The notes under the pieces: generated by a model
The model's database searches: none
Seen by the model: only the letters and a program-made list of their open reading frames with translations
What the model was told of the DNA's origin: nothing
Assembly: GCF_025515455.1 (NCBI RefSeq)
Contig: NZ_JAOPHP010000005.1
Coordinates: 1 to 42,261 of the forward strand
DNA: 42,261 nucleotides
DNA from: Mycoplasma sp. CSL7503-lung
Lineage (GTDB): Bacteria; Bacillota_I; Bacilli_A; Mycoplasmatales; Metamycoplasmataceae
Direction of reading: 5' to 3'
Shown: positions 19,816 to 28,686 of the stretch, piece by piece
Numbering within the stretch: the stretch's first letter is position 1
How the letters are laid out: each line of letters begins with the position of its first letter
Position numbers and translations under genes: made by a program

Positions 19816-20937
19816 TTATCCTTTTATTTTTTTACCATCAATATAAACTTCTTTTATTTTTAAAGTGTCTTTATCTAAAATTACTAAATCAGCTAAAAAG
19901 CCACTCTCAATTTTACCTAAATTTTGTATATTTAAATATTTAGCCGAATTATAAGATGTCATTTTAACAGCATCATTGAGTGAATAACCAATTTTAACGA
20001 TATTTTTAAATGCATCATGAATAGTTATTCCAGAACCTGCTATAGTGTTTGTTCCTTTTAATGTAATTAAATTACCTTTTTTAATAACGGGTATATCTCC
20101 TGAAATATTTTCACCATTAGGAGCATAAGCAGGTTTTATAGAATCAGATATTGCTATTATTTTATCTACACCTTTTAACTTAATAGAAAAATCAATAGAC
20201 TCTTTTGAAACGTGTAATAAATCTATGATTAGTTCTGTATAAACATCATTATTATATAGTGCAGCTTCTAATAATCCTGGATTACGAGAATCTACCCCTG
20301 ACATAGCATTTCACATATGACAAACTGAGTAACATCCATTTTTAAAGAATTTGTCGGCAATTTGGAAGGAAGCACTACTATGTCCAATTGAACCAATAAT
20401 CCCTAATTTTGATTGCATATATTTGAAAACATCTAGATTTACCATTAAAGGATCGAAAGAAATTTTCTTCAACATATTGTTTGAAGTTTTGTACATTTTA
20501 TCAACCCTGGTTTTTGTACCTTTAATTAGGTATTCAGGTTTGTGTGCCCCTTTTTTTGACATTCCAATAAAAGGTCCTTCAATATGTATTCCTAAATTAC
20601 GAGAAACTCATGTTTTATTTTCAGAAACATCTTTTAAAGCTTTTAAAATAGTTTTTCAAGAATTTGTCATAGCTGTCGGCATAAATGAAGTAACACCGTG
20701 ATTTGCAAGTTTTTTGGAAATTATTTTAACTGCGTTAGTTCCATCCATAACATCTTGATTATATATACCATGAATATGTGTGTCAATAAAACCAGGAACT
20801 AATAAAGCTTGTCCTTCACCATCTTTTTCAACAATCTCAAATATTTTATTATCCTTTATGTAAAGATCAGCATTTTTTATTGTTTTTTCAGGGTTAATAA
20901 TTTTTACATTTTCAATTTTAATAATATTATTATTCAT
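19816..20937 (-). CDS. nagA: N-acetylglucosamine-6-phosphate deacetylase
   Basis: NagA removes acetate from GlcNAc-6-phosphate. The 373-residue amidohydrolase has the metal-binding VPGFIDTHIHG near residue 54, IHIEGPFIG, GSIGHSSAS (for the usual LGHS), SVCHMWNAMSG (family THLFNAM), and IAISDSIKPA near residue 260. Three TGA codons encode Trp in the middle of the protein. An upstream in-frame TTG exists, but the ATG at 20937 inside the murQ stop region (8-base overlap, GAAAGG upstream) is the better start. It sits between murQ, which makes its substrate, and nagB, which uses its product. Confidence 0.96.
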
Positions 20938-21781
20938 GCTCAATAACCTTTCTTAAGTTGGAGTTATTTTCATTTAGTAAATCAACAGCTTGTTTATAGT
21001 CTAAGTTTTTTAATATCATAACTATGGATATTTTAGCATTTTGTTTAGCTTCATTATATTTTTGTTCTGCATAATTAAAATCAACATTTGCAATATCTAC
21101 TATCATGTTTATAGATCTTTTTACTAACTTTTCATTTATAGGTTTAACATCAATCATATATTCATCGTATACTTTTCCAGTTTTTATTGCTGTTATTGTT
21201 GAAATTGAATTTAAAATTAATTTTTGCATTGTAGCTGATTTTAATTTTGTTGAGCCAGAAATAACTTCGTTCCCTAATTCTAATACCAATGTAAAGTCAG
21301 CAAATTCTTCAATAGCACCATTTTTATTGTTTGATATTAAAACTGTTCTTGAGCCTTTTTCTTTCGATTTTGAAAGAAAACCTTTTACATATTTAGTATT
21401 TCCAGAAGCACTTAAACCTATTACTAAATCATTTTGATTAATTTTGTTTTCAAGTGCATTTGATTCTCCTAACCCAAAATCGTCTTCATTCATTTCAAGA
21501 GAATCTAAAACTGCATCGTCTCCGCCAGCTATTACATACTTAAATCAATTTTTTTCTCCATAAGTAGGATAAAAATCTAATGCATCGAGCATTCCTATTC
21601 TTCCGCTAGTTCCTGCTCCAACATAAAAAACTCTTCCGTTTTTATTAATAGATTCAATACACATTGAAGCTATTTTTTCTATATCTTTTGAATGTTCTTT
21701 ATAAGTATCTGCAACTTTATAATTTGCTTCAACAAATAAATTATTTAATTCATTTAACTCGTATTTATCTAATTTTTTCAT
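20930..21781 (-). CDS. murQ: N-acetylmuramic acid 6-phosphate etherase
   Basis: MurQ cleaves the lactyl ether of MurNAc-6-phosphate, giving GlcNAc-6-phosphate and D-lactate. The 283-residue protein has the SIS-domain motif VGAGTSGRIGMLDA near residue 58, the family IAGGDDAVLDSLEMNEDD segment near residue 90, and LSASGNTKYVKGFL near residue 120, with DVKPINEKLVKRS matching the conserved DVKxxNxKLxxR element. One TGA encodes Trp. ATG 21781 has GAGGG as ribosome binding site; a TTG four codons upstream is less likely. It leads the nagA-nagB operon. Its presence in a wall-less organism is notable. Confidence 0.94.
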
Positions 21782-21837
21782 ATTGGCCCTCAACTTTCTA
21801 ATATATTAGGTTCAAACATATTTTAGTTTTAAAAGTC

Positions 21838-21843
21838 ATTATA
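21838..21843 (-). promoter_or_regulatory. -10 box of murQ-nagA-nagB
   Basis: TATAAT on the minus strand predicts a start near 21831 and a 50-base leader. The leader contains the perfect palindrome CTAATATATTAG (21798-21809), a possible operator or RNA hairpin. Confidence 0.45.
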
Positions 21844-21968
21844 AAATATAAATGAATAATATATGTTTTTATATTTTTATATGTTATTAAAAGTTGATTT
21901 TTTAAAAAATATAGTGAATACTTTATGCAAAAATATTTTTATCTTCTTTAAAATGTTTAAATAATATT

Positions 21969-21988
21969 GAGCGACCTAATAGTTGCTC
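21969..21988 (+). promoter_or_regulatory. Hairpin in the leader of the PTS unit
   Basis: GAGCGAC-CTAATA-GTTGCTC forms a seven-base-pair stem (one G-U) in otherwise AT-rich DNA between the divergent murQ and PTS units. No T run follows, so it is not a simple terminator. It could be an operator or an mRNA 5' structure. No confident -10 box could be assigned for this direction. Confidence 0.45.
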
Positions 21989-22020
21989 GACTAATGAAAG
22001 GTTATTTTATTTAATTAAAA

Positions 22021-22314
22021 ATGTCTAAAAAAATGTCAAATAAATTATCCTCATTACACAAATCACAATATGCATATATTGCTTTATGAATATTATTCGC
22101 AATTTTACTTGTAGCAGTAGTACTATTAAGTACACTATATACAAAACCTGAAGATGCAGCAGCTATCGCATCTAGAGCGAATACTATTGCAGCAATCGCG
22201 TTATTATTCGTTATTGTGTTTTTAGGAGCAATCGTTGCTACAGTTTATGTACACGGTTTTGTGCTTAAAAAAGCTCAAAAAAATTCAATTTCAAAATCTG
22301 GAGGTAAAAAATAA
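22021..22314 (+). CDS. Small two-helix membrane protein upstream of the PTS permease
   Basis: The 97-residue protein has two clear membrane segments (about residues 21-41, YIALWILFAILLVAVVLL, and 58-80, IAAIALLFVIVFLGAIVATV) joined by a short acidic loop, and a basic C-terminus. It is not recognised as a PTS domain. The only near Shine-Dalgarno, GAAAGG, is 19 bases away, so initiation may be weak or structure-dependent. The PTS gene overlaps its stop codon by one base (TAATG), with GGAGG inside its 3' end, so the two are translationally coupled. A role as accessory subunit of the permease is a guess from position. Confidence 0.75.
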
Positions 22315-23975
22315 TGATGTCAATGTCAAAAAATAACCAACAAACCAGTTTTTGAACAAAAGTAATGTCAAAATTAAGCTCAATTGGTGCTACACTTATG
22401 TTCCCTATCGCAGTTTTACCAGTTGCAGCCGTTCTTTTAAGAATTGGTGCTGAAATCCCAACAGATACAGCATTCTCAAAATTAATTCAAGAAATCATTA
22501 TCAAACCTGGTGCTGCAGTATTTGATAATTTACCAATTTTATTTGGTGTAGGTTTAGCTTTTGGATTTACAAAAGATAAACGTGCGGAAGCCGCATTTGC
22601 CGGATTAATAGCTACATATATTGTTATAGCTTTAGTTCCTTCATTTACAACAGGATTCTACGGAAATGTTGCATTTAGTGAAGGAAATGGTTTTGAAGCC
22701 TTATTTGGTGGAAAATATAATGCGGTTTTAGGAGGAAACGTACTTAATGGACTTGCAATTGGTGCTTTAGTTGCGTATGTATACAACAATACAAATTCAG
22801 TTAAATTACCAAAAGTTCTTGGTTTCTTCTCAGGAAAAAGATTAGCTCCAGCATTAGCTATCATTTCTGGTTTAGTATTCTCATTCGTATGAGCAATTGT
22901 TTTCCCATGAATAGCATACGTAATTTACTTAATTTCTAAAGCTATGTCAGATGCAGTTTCAATAAAAGAAGGTTCAGATTTTGAATCAGCTAGATGAACA
23001 AGAGCTGCAATTATGGGAGTTTATGGATTTATAAATAGATTATTAATTCCATTTGGATTACACCACATTCCAAATAACTTATTCTGATTCCAATTAGGAA
23101 CATTCGCTAAAGAAGGTGGTGCAGCAGGCGAAACAGTTAACGGAGATATTTTCATCTTCTTACAAGGTGTTGCTAAAGGTAACCCTGGTGGAATCTTCCA
23201 AGCAGGATTCTTCCCAATGATGATGTTCGGTTTACCAGCTTTAGTTTTAGCATTTGTTAAAACAGCTGCTACAAAAGAACAAAAAACAAAAGTTATTGCT
23301 TTATTTGGTTCAGCAGCCGTAGTTTCATTCTTGACAGGTATTACAGAACCAATCGAATTTGCGTTCTTATACATTTCACCACTTCTATACTTCATTCACT
23401 CATTATTAACAGGAATATTTGCATTTATTACAGGTGCATTCGGAATTCAATTAGGATTCGGATTTAGTGCTGGATTTATGGACTTCGTTCTTTCAATTCC
23501 TAAATCATTAAGAATTATTAATGAATCTGGTTACGAAGGTGCTGCTAAAGTTATGGCAAATCCATTCTGAATTTTACCATTAGGATTATTAACAGGTGTA
23601 ACATACTACTTCACAGGTTACTTCATGATTACAAAATTAAACTTAAGTACACCAGGACGTGGAGCCGGAGTTATTGCAGATAGTGAACAAGAAGAAACAA
23701 CTTCTACAACAGAAGAAGGTGAATTATCAGCAAAAGCTAAAAAAATTGTTAGTGCATTTGGTGGATGAGACAATATTGTTGAATACAACAACTGTGCAAC
23801 AAGATTAAGATATACAGTTAAAGATTCTTCAAAAGTTAACGAAGAAGAACTTAAAAAATCAGGAATTTTTGGACTATCAAAAGTTTCAGATACAGGATAT
23901 CATGCAATTGTTGGTGTTGAAGCAGAAAGTTTAAACAACGAAATAGTTTCAAACAAAGGTGCAAAATTACAATAA
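22314..23975 (+). CDS. PTS EIICB permease, glucose/N-acetylglucosamine family
   Basis: This integral membrane permease imports and phosphorylates a hexose or amino sugar using phosphate from EIIA. The 553-residue protein has an EIIC domain (residues 10 to about 445) with family motifs (PIAVLPVAAVLLRIG near residue 22, GITEPIEFAFLY near residue 342), a hydrophilic linker (QEETTSTTEEGE), and an EIIB domain with the phospho-cysteine in EYNNCATRLRYTV near residue 496. No EIIA domain is fused. The specificity between glucose, GlcNAc and MurNAc cannot be read from sequence alone; the divergent murQ-nagA-nagB operon favours an amino sugar. The start ATG at 22314 follows GGAGG by nine bases. Confidence 0.92.
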
Positions 23976-23995
23976 TATAATTTAAATAATATAAT

Positions 23996-24031
23996 AAAAA
24001 TTCAAGTATTTAAGATGCTTGAATTTTTTTA
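23996..24031 (+). terminator. Terminator after the PTS gene
   Basis: AAAAATTCAAG and CTTGAATTTTT pair and are followed by T. Confidence 0.86.
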
Positions 24032-24033
24032 AA

Positions 24034-24067
24034 TAAAAAAGTTCTAATTAATATTTACTTAGAACTT
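24034..24067 (-). terminator. Terminator of the degV-tsaEBD operon
   Basis: On the minus strand AAGTTCTAA and TTAGAACTT pair across the tsaD stop codon and are followed by a T run. Confidence 0.75.
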
Positions 24068-24987
24068 TCAAGTTTTAAATATGCAACTTGTGCAATCATT
24101 GCTCCATTATCGGTGGAGTATTTTAGCGATGGAATAATTGCATCTTTGTGTAATTTTAAAAATTCATTTCTAAGAAAAGTATTTGCGCTAACACCACCGC
24201 CTAATACAATACTTTTTGGATTATATTTTTTTATTGCAACACTCATCTTTTCAATTAAATATTCAACAGCAATTTTTTGAAAACTAGCGGCTATTTTATT
24301 TTTATCAATTGAATTATTTTTCATTTTTTCAGAATTAATTAAATTTAAAACCTGAGTTTTTAAACCGCTAAAAGAAAAATCTAATTCATTTTCTGTTTTA
24401 GGCTTTGTAAAGTTAAAAAAATCTCCTTTGTAATTTTGATAAATCTTATCTATTAATGGTCCTCCAGGAAAACCTATACCAGTTCTAGAGGCAACTTTAT
24501 CAAACGCTTCTCCAACAGCATCATCCAAGGTTTCGCCTACAATTTCAAAATTATTGTAATCTTTTGCATATAAAATTTGGGTATGTCCTCCTGAAACTAA
24601 TAGGCATAACGATGGAAAAAAAATCTTTTCTGTTATTGTAGCAGACAAGAAGTGACCATGTAAATGATTTACCGGAATTAGAGGTTTATTCATAGATATA
24701 GATAATGCACTCGCAAATAAATAACCAATTTGTAAAGAACCTATTAATCCAGGTTCTTTAGTATATGCTATATAATCAATCTCGGACAAATTATATTTTT
24801 TCATGATTTCATTTTGTAGTATCGCTATATTTTTAACATGTTCTCTAGATGCCAATTCAGGTATAGTTCCGCCATATTTTTCAAAAATATCAGTTTGAGA
24901 AATTGATCACATATCTAATATTTTTCCGTTTTCCATTATTGCAATTGAAGTGTCATCATGAGAGGTTTCTATGCCAATTATTTTCAT
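24055..24987 (-). CDS. tsaD: tRNA threonylcarbamoyladenosine transferase TsaD
   Basis: TsaD transfers the threonylcarbamoyl group to A37 of ANN-decoding tRNAs (t6A). The 310-residue protein starts MKIIGIETSHDDTSIA and contains the metal site in NHLHGHFLSA near residue 110 (HxxxH, canonical HMEGH), LLVSGGHTQI near residue 132, and GLGGGVSANTFLR-type VLGGGVSAN near residue 260. A TGA near residue 34 is Trp, hiding the true N-terminus in standard-code translation. Its ATG shares one base with the tsaB stop. It is last of degV-tsaE-tsaB-tsaD. Confidence 0.96.
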
Positions 24988-25544
24988 TACTTAATTTCTC
25001 CTATTTGAGGCATTTTAATGTATAAAGGTTCAATTTCCAATAAATTTTTAGTTTTGAAAATATCTTTATAATTTACGAAATTTAATTTCATTTCAAAATA
25101 ATTTATCTTACTTTTTTGTTTACCGTTATCATCTAAAATTTTAATTGATGTTTTAATTTCTTTATTTAAATCTAGTTTGTTATAAAAATACATTTTTTTA
25201 CCTTGAGCATCAATAAAAAAATCTTTTTGATTTGGATTTTGAATTTCTAATATAAAAAAAGAATTTGTGTAAAATAAGTTTTTATTTTCCAACATTGCCA
25301 TTGTCCTTAAAAAAACCAAACTAGATCTTACTCCTGTGAAGAAACCAGGACCGACATTTGTATAATATGCATCAATTTTTTTATTAGTTAAATTGTTTCT
25401 ACTTAATATTTTTTTGTATTGATCGACAATTAAATCGACTTTCTTTTTATAACCTTCTAAAATTATTGAATCAACTACATTAAAATTATTATCAAATAAA
25501 AAAATAACAAAATCAGTTGATGAAGTGTCTAAAAATATATTCAT
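24987..25544 (-). CDS. tsaB: t6A biosynthesis protein TsaB
   Basis: TsaB is the catalytically inactive ASKHA partner that scaffolds TsaD in the t6A complex. The 185-residue protein begins MNIFLDTSS and has the family signature VGPGFFTGVRSSL near residues 64-76. It is shorter and more diverged than in Bacillus, with a reduced C-terminal domain, as in other mycoplasmas. The ATG lies one base after the tsaE stop, with GAGGAG at the end of tsaE as the ribosome binding site, so translation is coupled. Confidence 0.92.
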   Translation of the reverse strand: MNIFLDTSSTDFVIFLFDNNFNVVDSIILEGYKKKVDLIVDQYKKILSRNNLTNKKIDAYYTNVGPGFFTGVRSSLVFLRTMAMLENKNLFYTNSFFILEIQNPNQKDFFIDAQGKKMYFYNKLDLNKEIKTSIKILDDNGKQKSKINYFEMKLNFVNYKDIFKTKNLLEIEPLYIKMPQIGEIK

Positions 25545-25545
25545 T

Positions 25546-25932
25546 TTATTTCTCCTCTAATTCAATAAATCTTTGGTCATTAATTATACTAATCTTAATT
25601 TTTGTAAAATTATCAAACTGATACTTTAAATATTCAGACCATTCGATGGCAACAATATTATCTTCGAAATAATCTACAAATTCGTCTAAATCTCCCTTGT
25701 AGTTATATAAATCAATATGTATAAGTCCGTTATATGTTTTCATGTAATTAAAACTTGGAGATGTAATTTTGTCTTTTATTTCTAGTTGTTTTGCTAACAA
25801 CTTAACGAAAGTTGTTTTGCCTGAACCTAAATCACCGTATAATAACAAAATTTTATTTTTCTTAATCAATGGTAATATTTTTCTTATAAAATCATCCAAT
25901 TCTTGTAAATCATTAATTTTTATTTTCATCAT
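25546..25932 (-). CDS. tsaE: t6A biosynthesis ATPase TsaE
   Basis: TsaE is the ATPase that recycles the TsaBD complex during t6A synthesis. The 128-residue protein has the Walker A motif LYGDLGSGKTTF near residues 31-42, the TSPSFNYM switch near residue 57, HIDLYNY near residue 72, and the VAIEWSEYL segment near residue 93, all family hallmarks. It overlaps the end of degV by 20 bases. Two adjacent ATG codons could start it; the first is used here. Confidence 0.94.
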   Translation of the reverse strand: MMKIKINDLQELDDFIRKILPLIKKNKILLLYGDLGSGKTTFVKLLAKQLEIKDKITSPSFNYMKTYNGLIHIDLYNYKGDLDEFVDYFEDNIVAIEWSEYLKYQFDNFTKIKISIINDQRFIELEEK

Positions 25933-26779
25933 TATTTTCTCAAAATTTATTTATATCTTTTTTAGTAGCTACTACGACCGCTTCTGGTCCAACATGAATC
26001 AAAATAACAGAAGGAATAAATGCACTTTTTGCTATTATGTCATATTTGTTTTTTATATATTCTATATAATAGTTAATTGTCTCTAAATCAGAAGATATTA
26101 TCAATATATCCGTATTATAATTATGTTTTTTTAATTTAGATTCAATTTCTTTCTCTACCGTTCTATTAAAAACTAGACCTTTACCTTGTTTTAAAAGCTC
26201 TCCGTTTTCGAACCTTATCAATGGTACTACTTTAAGGAGTTTTGCAAGTGTGGCTGCAGCGGGTGTTAAACGTCCTCCTTTAAGTAAATAATTATTATAT
26301 TTCGGTATTAAAGTAACGTCTAAATCTTCGTCTCATGGCTCAACTTGTTTTATCGAATATTCTAAATCATTAGTTTTTTTATATGTTTTAACAAATTTAT
26401 TAACTTGCATTTGCAGTGTTCCTGAAATATTTACCGATTCAATAACTCTAAGTTTAGGATAATCTTTTTCTAAATTTTTTAACATTGAGTATTGACTTGA
26501 TAAGTATTTTGAAATAGGAAAAACCACTATTTTATCATATTCTTTTGATAATTTTTCGATCATTTTGCAAGAATAACCTATTGGTGTAGCGGATGTAGAA
26601 TATGTTTTAGTTTCTAAATTAAAATTTTCAAAAATATTATAATGACTAATATCTATTCCGTCATAAAAATTTTTACCATCAATTTCAATAATTAGAGGTA
26701 AAAAATAAAAACCTTTCGAGTTTGCTTCTTTTTCTGTTAAACCAATTGATGAATCCACTACTATTGCTATTTTTTTCAT
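25913..26779 (-). CDS. DegV-family fatty-acid-binding protein
   Basis: DegV proteins bind long-chain fatty acids, and some (FakB) present them to the kinase FakA. The 288-residue protein starts MKKIAIVVDSSIGLTEKEA, has the NFYDGIDIS and YSTSATPIGY segments (near residues 35 and 60) and the conserved LLKGGRLTPAAATLAKLLKVVPLI region near residue 165. TGA at 26333-26335 and at 25940 read as Trp; the latter extends the protein to TAA at 25913, overlapping tsaE. The gene is predicted leaderless and divergent from the tRNA-binding-domain gene. fakA is not seen here. Confidence 0.92.
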
Positions 26780-26785
26780 ACGTAT

Positions 26786-26791
26786 ATTATA
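26786..26791 (-). promoter_or_regulatory. -10 box of degV, leaderless geometry
   Basis: TATAAT, then six bases (ATACGT), then the ATG on the minus strand. Confidence 0.65.
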
Positions 26792-26812
26792 ATATAAAAT
26801 AACAATTAAATG

Positions 26813-26821
26813 TGTTATAAT
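26813..26821 (+). promoter_or_regulatory. Extended -10 promoter of the tRNA-binding-domain gene, leaderless geometry
   Basis: TGTTATAAT is followed by six bases and the ATG at 26828. This decides the start against an upstream ATG at 26810 that lies across the promoter. Confidence 0.68.
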
Positions 26822-26827
26822 ATAAAA

Positions 26828-27418
26828 ATGATTATATGCAATGTTTTAAATGAAAATTTCGCAAATACAAGTATTGTTTTTGTTAATTCAAATATTAAAA
26901 AAATTAATAAAATTTATGGTGATAAAATAGTATTTTTTGTTGACGAAAACAAGAATGTTTCTTCGATAAATATTTTGGATAATAAGAAGTATTTTATTGA
27001 AAATAATAATAAATTTTTTAGATTAAGTAGCGAGCAAATTAATATCATTAAAGATGTGGCTAATAAACTAGGATTAGTGATAAAACCTATAAAAATGTTT
27101 CAATATGGTAAAATCCTAAAAAGAACTATTCATGAAAAAAGTAATAAATTGTTTGTTTTAGAGGTTAATTTTAATGAAGAAAAAACTACTCAAATAATAA
27201 CGAATACATTGGATACTTTAGAAGGAAAAGTGTGTGTGTTTGCTAGAATTGGTGCAACCACCTTCTCAGGACTTGAAATTTTAAGTGGTAAAGTTATGAA
27301 TATAGAAAGTAACGGTATGGTAACAAGCTATAAAACATTAGGAATTGAAAGAGATGGTTTAATTTTTGGCGATGAGACACAAGTGGGACAGGAGTTTGAT
27401 TTATGTCAAGACATTTAG
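26828..27418 (+). CDS. YtpR-like tRNA-binding-domain protein
   Basis: The 196-residue protein ends in an EMAP/Trbp111-type OB fold, the same module found at the N-terminus of PheT and C-terminus of MetG: LEGKVCVFARIGATTFSGLEI and a following GMVTSYKTLGI, DGLIFGDE segment. The first 85 residues are a lysine/asparagine-rich domain of unknown function. Family members bind tRNA non-specifically or cap its elbow. It overlaps tyrS by 16 bases, so a link to tRNA charging is plausible. The start at 26828 is set by the promoter; the earlier ATG would place coding sequence over the -10 box. Confidence 0.85.
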   Translation: MIICNVLNENFANTSIVFVNSNIKKINKIYGDKIVFFVDENKNVSSINILDNKKYFIENNNKFFRLSSEQINIIKDVANKLGLVIKPIKMFQYGKILKRTIHEKSNKLFVLEVNFNEEKTTQIITNTLDTLEGKVCVFARIGATTFSGLEILSGKVMNIESNGMVTSYKTLGIERDGLIFGDETQVGQEFDLCQDI

Positions 27419-28647
27419 TTTTAAAAGACCTTGAAAAAAGAGGTATTCTCAAAGATACAAGTAATATTGAAAAGTTTTATAAAACTGACGATGAAAGTGC
27501 TGTTTACGCTGGTTTTGATCCTACAGCTGATAGTTTACATCTTGGTAATTATATTCAAATTGCAATACTTTTAAGGTTTAAATCATATGGTTGAAAAGTT
27601 ATTGGTGTTTTGGGTGGTGCTACCGGTATGATTGGAGACCCTTCTTTTAGAGATAGCGAACGTCAATTGCTTGATAGCGAAACTTTAAATAAAAATAAAA
27701 ATAAAATTAGACAACAACTAGAAGGATTTGGGATAGAAGTTATTGATAATTTTGAATTTTATAAGGATATGAATTTTTTAACATTTTTAAGAGATGTTGG
27801 AAAATTAGTAAACATATCAACAATGATTAATAAAGATTCAGTTGCTAGAAGATTAGAAAAGGGATTGAGTTTTACTGAATTTTCATATCCGTTGATACAA
27901 GGGTGAGATTTTCTTCAACTTTATAAAAAGTACAATGTACGTGTCCAATTTGGTGGTTCAGATCAATGAGGAAATATTACAACAGGTTTAGAAATAATTT
28001 CTAAAGTTGTTGGAAACGATCATGAAGCTTTTGTGTTTACTTCCGGGCTTCTTACTGATGAGAATGGTAATAAATTCGGTAAATCCACAGGTGGAGGTAG
28101 TTTGTGACTCGATAAAGAACGTACAAAGCCTTTTAATATGTATCAATTTTTAATAAAACAAACTGATACTATAGTAGAAAAATTACTTTTATGATTAACT
28201 TTTTTACCTATTGAAAAAATAAATGAAATTATGGAAATTCATAATTCTAATACATCATCTCAATATGCTCAAAAAACACTAGCATATGAGGTTATTAAAA
28301 ATATTCATGGAGAAAACGAGGCTATTAAATCAAAAACAATAAGCGAAATTTTATATAATAAAAAACTTGATTTGAGTAGTTTTGATTCTAATATTTTATC
28401 TTCTCTTGAAAAAGAAATACCTTTAGTAGAAATTAAAAAAGACTCTAATTTAATAGAACAATTAATCGGTAAATCAATTTTAAAATCTAAAAGAGAAGCA
28501 AGAGAATTTATCCAAAATAAGGCAATTAAATTTAATTTAAAGCCAGTAAACGAAGATTTTGTTGTTTATTCAGAATATTTTAACAACAAATACGCGTTAT
28601 TGCACGTTGGTAAAAAAATTATTTATATTGTTAAAATAATTTTTTAA
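27403..28647 (+). CDS. tyrS: Tyrosyl-tRNA synthetase
   Basis: TyrS charges tRNA-Tyr. The 414-residue class I enzyme has the tyrosine pocket YAGFDPTADSLHLGNYI (HIGH form HLGN) near residues 31-48, GGATGMIGDPS near residue 70, the KFGKSTGGG (KMSKS form) loop near residue 227, and a C-terminal S4-like RNA-binding domain (LIGKSILKSKREAREFIQNKAI). Six or more TGA codons encode Trp. The ATG follows GGGACAGGAG inside the preceding gene. A bidirectional terminator separates it from convergent topA. Confidence 0.96.
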
Positions 28648-28660
28648 TTTTAATAAATAA

Positions 28661-28686
28661 AAAAATCGCATTTTGCGATTTTTTTA
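28661..28686 (+). terminator. Bidirectional terminator between tyrS and topA
   Basis: AAAAATCGCA and TGCGATTTTT pair with T and A runs on both sides, between two convergent genes. Confidence 0.88.

Noticed and set aside
26810..26827. Earlier ATG for the tRNA-binding-domain gene
   Set aside because: It would place coding sequence across a perfect extended -10 promoter whose predicted start is the later ATG.
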